Below, one piece after another: positions 5,698 to 5,747 of a DNA stretch of 5,747 bases. Position numbers and translations under genes: made by a program. Positions within the stretch are counted from its first letter, which is position 1. Each line of letters starts with the position of its first letter. The notes under the pieces were generated by a model that was not told the DNA's origin, ran no database searches, and worked only from the letters and a program-made list of their open reading frames with translations. Source of the DNA: Desulfobulbaceae bacterium (GTDB taxonomy: Bacteria > Desulfobacterota > Desulfobulbia > Desulfobulbales > Desulfurivibrionaceae); NCBI GenBank assembly GCA_003517965.1, contig DOZO01000017.1, forward strand, positions 1 through 5,747, read 5' to 3'.

Positions 5698-5747
5698 GCA
5701 CCTTTTGTACCATATTTCGTAATTGTTCACCAGGGGCACCAAAATTT

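Noticed and set aside
5698..5742. Upstream TTG/GTG extension of rlmN by 15 codons.
   Set aside because: The added residues do not match the RlmN N-terminus, and the ATG at 5697 has an AAGGTG site just upstream.

Overview
The window looks like a bacterial chromosome segment, moderately GC-rich, with tightly packed genes in two orientations. Most families seen here are widespread in Proteobacteria and related Gram-negative phyla: a HI1419/HI1420-type toxin-antitoxin pair, YajD, YehS/DUF1456 and RlmN. The presence of a viroplasmin-type RNase H and a SprT-DUF2786 protein would fit a sulfate-reducing or other 'delta'-type proteobacterium, but that is an inference from family distribution. The sequence does not prove a taxon.

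Layout. (1) Positions 1-1423, plus strand: the 3' part of a RelE/HigB-like toxin, its XRE-type antitoxin, then an HNH nuclease of the YajD family whose stop overlaps the start of a YehS (DUF1456) gene. (2) Positions 1461-3286, minus strand: a probable two-gene operon transcribed leftward, with an RNase HI carrying an N-terminal viroplasmin domain followed by a SprT-like zinc metalloprotease fused to a DUF2786 domain. (3) Positions 3287-3418: a divergent intergenic region. (4) Positions 3419-3586, plus strand: a 55-residue protein with two CxxC motifs (a probable zinc ribbon), preceded by a possible 14-codon leader ORF that overlaps its start codon. (5) Positions 3588-3695: a palindromic element of about 106-108 bp, with near-perfect terminal inverted repeats and internal hairpins, lying directly after the stop codon of the zinc-ribbon gene. 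(6) Positions 3746-4621, plus strand: an uncharacterised radical SAM/SPASM protein, converging on (7) RlmN, minus strand, 5697-4618. The two stop codons overlap by 4 bp.

How they may work together. The toxin-antitoxin pair is a stabilisation or stress module. YajD and YehS are translationally coupled, but the role of YehS is unknown. The RNase H and SprT-DUF2786 pair combines RNA:DNA-hybrid removal with a probable DNA-associated protease, which suggests a nucleic-acid maintenance role. RlmN methylates 23S rRNA A2503 and tRNA A37. The small zinc-ribbon gene and the palindromic element are the parts least explained by known families. I found no clear evidence for a large undescribed system; the palindromic element is the best candidate for something new.
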